Source: a bacterium (GTDB lineage Bacteria > DRYD01 > JALUEN01). From it: 6,747 nt of DNA. The notes beneath the pieces were generated by a model. That model had not been told where the DNA came from, ran no database searches, and saw only the letters and a program-made list of their open reading frames with translations. The translations under genes were made by a program, and so were the position numbers. Below, piece after piece: positions 5,303 through 6,747 of the stretch. The stretch is taken from assembly GCA_027052755.1 (NCBI GenBank), contig JALUEN010000002.1:1-6747 (forward strand), read 5' to 3'. Position 1 is the first letter of the stretch. Every line of letters begins with the position of its first letter.

Positions 5303-5773
5303 GTGAACACCTTAGGAAAGCACGTTATCCTGGAGCTCTCAGGATGCAGGAGGGAAGCGCTCAACGACTATCAGCTCATCAAGGATGCCATGCTAGAAGC
5401 AGCTAGGATAGCGAGGGCAACTGTTCTGAGATCCAATTTTCACAGGTTCTCCCCAGAAGGAATAAGTGGGACTGTGATAGTCTCGGAATCTCACCTAGCT
5501 ATTCACACCTGGCCTGAGTACGGATATGCAGCGCTAGATATATACACCTGCGGAGAGACTGACCCGCTTCTGGCCGCTAAGCACATCGTTGAGAAGCTGG
5601 GTGCTAAGAAAGTTAAGATAAGTGCTATAAAAAGGGGAATCCCGACAGACCAGAACCACACCTTCCACGAGCATAAGATATTGGCTTTTGAGGGGAACAC
5701 CTCCCTGTTAAATCACCTAAGCTCCTGGTCCCAACTTGAGGAGATGATGAAAGAGGCTGTAGGAGTTCACTAA
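5303..5773 (+). CDS. speH: S-adenosylmethionine decarboxylase proenzyme, prokaryotic class 1B
   Basis: This enzyme decarboxylates S-adenosylmethionine to supply aminopropyl groups for spermidine and longer polyamines, in the cytoplasm. The 156-residue proenzyme should cleave itself between Glu62 and Ser63 in VSESHLAIHTWPE, turning Ser63 into the pyruvoyl cofactor on the new alpha chain. His68 (processing) and Cys83 in DIYTCGE (catalysis) are present, at the same numbers as in the Thermotoga maritima enzyme. The N-terminal GKHVILELSGC (5-15) is also typical. It starts with GTG; an in-frame TGA 6 bases upstream blocks any longer form. The C-terminus, from about residue 130 (EGNTSLLNHL...), is some 25 residues longer than the usual 120-130-residue family members. 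No aminopropyltransferase gene lies nearby in the window. folE2 follows after 112 bases on the same strand. Identification is very secure. Confidence 0.96.
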   Translation: MNTLGKHVILELSGCRREALNDYQLIKDAMLEAARIARATVLRSNFHRFSPEGISGTVIVSESHLAIHTWPEYGYAALDIYTCGETDPLLAAKHIVEKLGAKKVKISAIKRGIPTDQNHTFHEHKILAFEGNTSLLNHLSSWSQLEEMMKEAVGVH

Positions 5774-5885
5774 GATAGATTCTGTTTTTTAAGATCAGCT
5801 GGCCTTTTGCTCAGCTCGCTAGTTTGAGATGGATTTTAAATATCTTGTAGTTTAATTGTTAGTTTACTTTTCAATATAGCTAGTT

Positions 5886-6683
5886 ATGAAGTGGGATTTA
5901 AAAGATGTTCAATCAACACTTCCTGAGAAGAGGATAGCGATAAAAAAGGTAGGGATTAGAGGGCTCAAGTGGCAGTTAAAAGTTATGGACCCCTTTAAGG
6001 GGTATCAACATACCGTTGCAGAGGTAGAACTATCAGTTGATCTACCAGCTGATCAGAGAGGAGTTCACATGAGCAGGTTTATAGAAGCTCTGCAGGAGAT
6101 AGATAGTATAACCCCTAAGGGGATCCATAGAGCTTTAAAGAACCTCGCCTATAGGTTAGGAGCCTCTAGTAGCTATCTGAAAATACGATTTCCATATTTC
6201 ATAGAGAAGGAATCACCTGTTACTAAGCGAAAGGCTCCTCTACCGATAACAGGTATTATAGAAGCTAGGTTCCCTACTCCAAGGAGATATCTAACTGTAG
6301 GTGTAGAGGTACCAGTTACTACCCTATGTCCATGTTCTAAGGAGATAAGCGACAGAGGAGCCCATAATCAGAGAAGCTTAGTGAGGATAACGGTGAGGAC
6401 CGAGAAGCTTATCTGGTTTGAGGAATTAGTGAGTTTAGCTGAGGAATCCGCTTCCAGTCCTGTCTTCACCTTACTTAAGCGCCCAGACGAGAAATGGGTT
6501 ACTGAGCGAGCCTATGATAACCCCAAGTTCGTGGAAGACCTCGTCAGGGAGATAGCCCAGAGGTTAGATAGCGACGAGAGGGTGATGTATTACAAGGTAG
6601 AGGCCGAGAGCTTTGAGAGCATACATGCTCACCAGGCTTTCGCATGTATAGAGAAATCCTCTGAAGGGGAGGGTGTTAGCTGA
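5886..6683 (+). CDS. folE2: GTP cyclohydrolase FolE2 (type IB)
   Basis: This enzyme converts GTP to 7,8-dihydroneopterin triphosphate, the first step towards tetrahydrofolate and also queuosine. It belongs to the FolE2/MptA type, unrelated in sequence to FolE1 and able to use metals other than zinc. The 265-residue length is usual. Family hallmarks are KDVQS (6-10), KVGIRGL (21-27), RGVHMSRF (58-65), the active-site block TLCPCSKEISDRGAHNQRS (146-164) with the conserved metal-site Cys and His, VTERAYDNPKFVEDL (205-219) with its conserved Glu, and ESIHAHQAFA (244-253). All look intact. The ATG at 5886 places the KDVQS motif where homologues have it. There is no recognisable SD before this start, unlike the other genes here. 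No canonical Zur-type site was recognised upstream. The stop is 4 bases before the next ATG, suggesting coupling to the downstream gene. Confidence 0.97.
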   Translation: MKWDLKDVQSTLPEKRIAIKKVGIRGLKWQLKVMDPFKGYQHTVAEVELSVDLPADQRGVHMSRFIEALQEIDSITPKGIHRALKNLAYRLGASSSYLKIRFPYFIEKESPVTKRKAPLPITGIIEARFPTPRRYLTVGVEVPVTTLCPCSKEISDRGAHNQRSLVRITVRTEKLIWFEELVSLAEESASSPVFTLLKRPDEKWVTERAYDNPKFVEDLVREIAQRLDSDERVMYYKVEAESFESIHAHQAFACIEKSSEGEGVS

Positions 6684-6687
6684 GGTC

Positions 6688-6747
6688 ATGAAGATCTATG
6701 AGATAACAGATGAGTTCACCTTAAAGGAGATAGAGGTAACTGGGACA
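6688..6747 (+). CDS. Start of an unidentified gene downstream of folE2 (3' end outside window)
   Basis: An open frame begins at ATG 6688 and runs to the window edge, giving 20 residues, MKIYEITDEFTLKEIEVTGT. It starts 4 bases after the folE2 stop, so it is probably co-transcribed and translationally coupled. The SD is unclear: GGAGG at 6668-6672 is rather far and GAGGT at 6682-6686 too near. A GTG at 6673 is an in-frame alternative overlapping folE2. Too little is visible for a function. Confidence 0.6.
   Translation, partial: MKIYEITDEFTLKEIEVTGT

Noticed and set aside
5503..5700. Open frame on the - strand within speH
   Set aside because: It lies opposite the catalytic core of SpeH, which is under clear protein-level conservation.
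5774..5885. Terminator or riboswitch between speH and folE2
   Set aside because: Short complementary pieces (AGCTG/CAGCT, CTCA/TGAG) and a T6 run at 5785-5790 exist, but no stem sits just before the T-run, and no known preQ1 or tetrahydrofolate riboswitch pattern was seen.
1..6747. CRISPR array, tRNA, rRNA or insertion sequence
   Set aside because: No regularly spaced repeats, cloverleaf-like sequence, rRNA signature, transposase motif or terminal inverted repeat was found.

Overview
This window looks like part of the chromosome of a thermophilic bacterium. The clues are compact genes, Arg codons drawn mostly from AGA/AGG, frequent ATA Ile codons, charged Lys/Glu/Arg-rich proteins, strong AGGAGGTGA-type Shine-Dalgarno (SD) sites, and enzyme sequences of the kind found in Thermotoga- and Aquifex-like lineages (a short SpeH-type AdoMet decarboxylase and the FolE2 type of GTP cyclohydrolase). 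The exact phylum cannot be fixed from this sequence.

Layout. (1) Bases 1-583, + strand: the C-terminal 193 residues of 6-phosphofructokinase (pfkA), entering from outside. (2) Bases 604-633: a perfect 13-bp hairpin between convergent genes, probably a terminator for both strands. (3) Bases 654-3911, - strand: a three-gene unit read right to left, made of a secreted propeller-like protein of unknown function, a secreted 5'-nucleotidase/UshA-family phosphohydrolase, and a GspG-like prepilin. (4) Bases 4017-5060, - strand: a separately terminated gene for an exported protein. Its C-terminal half resembles the calcium-binding, self-processing module of FrpC-type RTX proteins. (5) Bases 5061-5302: a divergent control region with candidate back-to-back promoters sharing one -35 box, a T8A7 tract, and a strong inverted repeat in the speH leader. 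(6) Bases 5303-6747, + strand: speH, folE2, and the first 20 codons of an unidentified gene.

How it fits together. The + strand carries central metabolism: glycolysis, polyamine synthesis, and the first step of folate or queuosine synthesis. The - strand block consists entirely of exported proteins. The nucleotidase, propeller protein and pilin share one likely promoter, which suggests a cell-surface or periplasmic function such as nucleotide or phosphate scavenging linked to a pseudopilus. That link is inference.

The most unusual items are the small FrpC-like protein with Ser-Pro where FrpC has its Asp-Pro cleavage bond, the nucleotidase/propeller/pilin gene set, and the structured speH leader. 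No RNA gene, insertion sequence, CRISPR array or origin was seen. No gene-free stretch exceeds 300 bases; the longest is 5061-5302.
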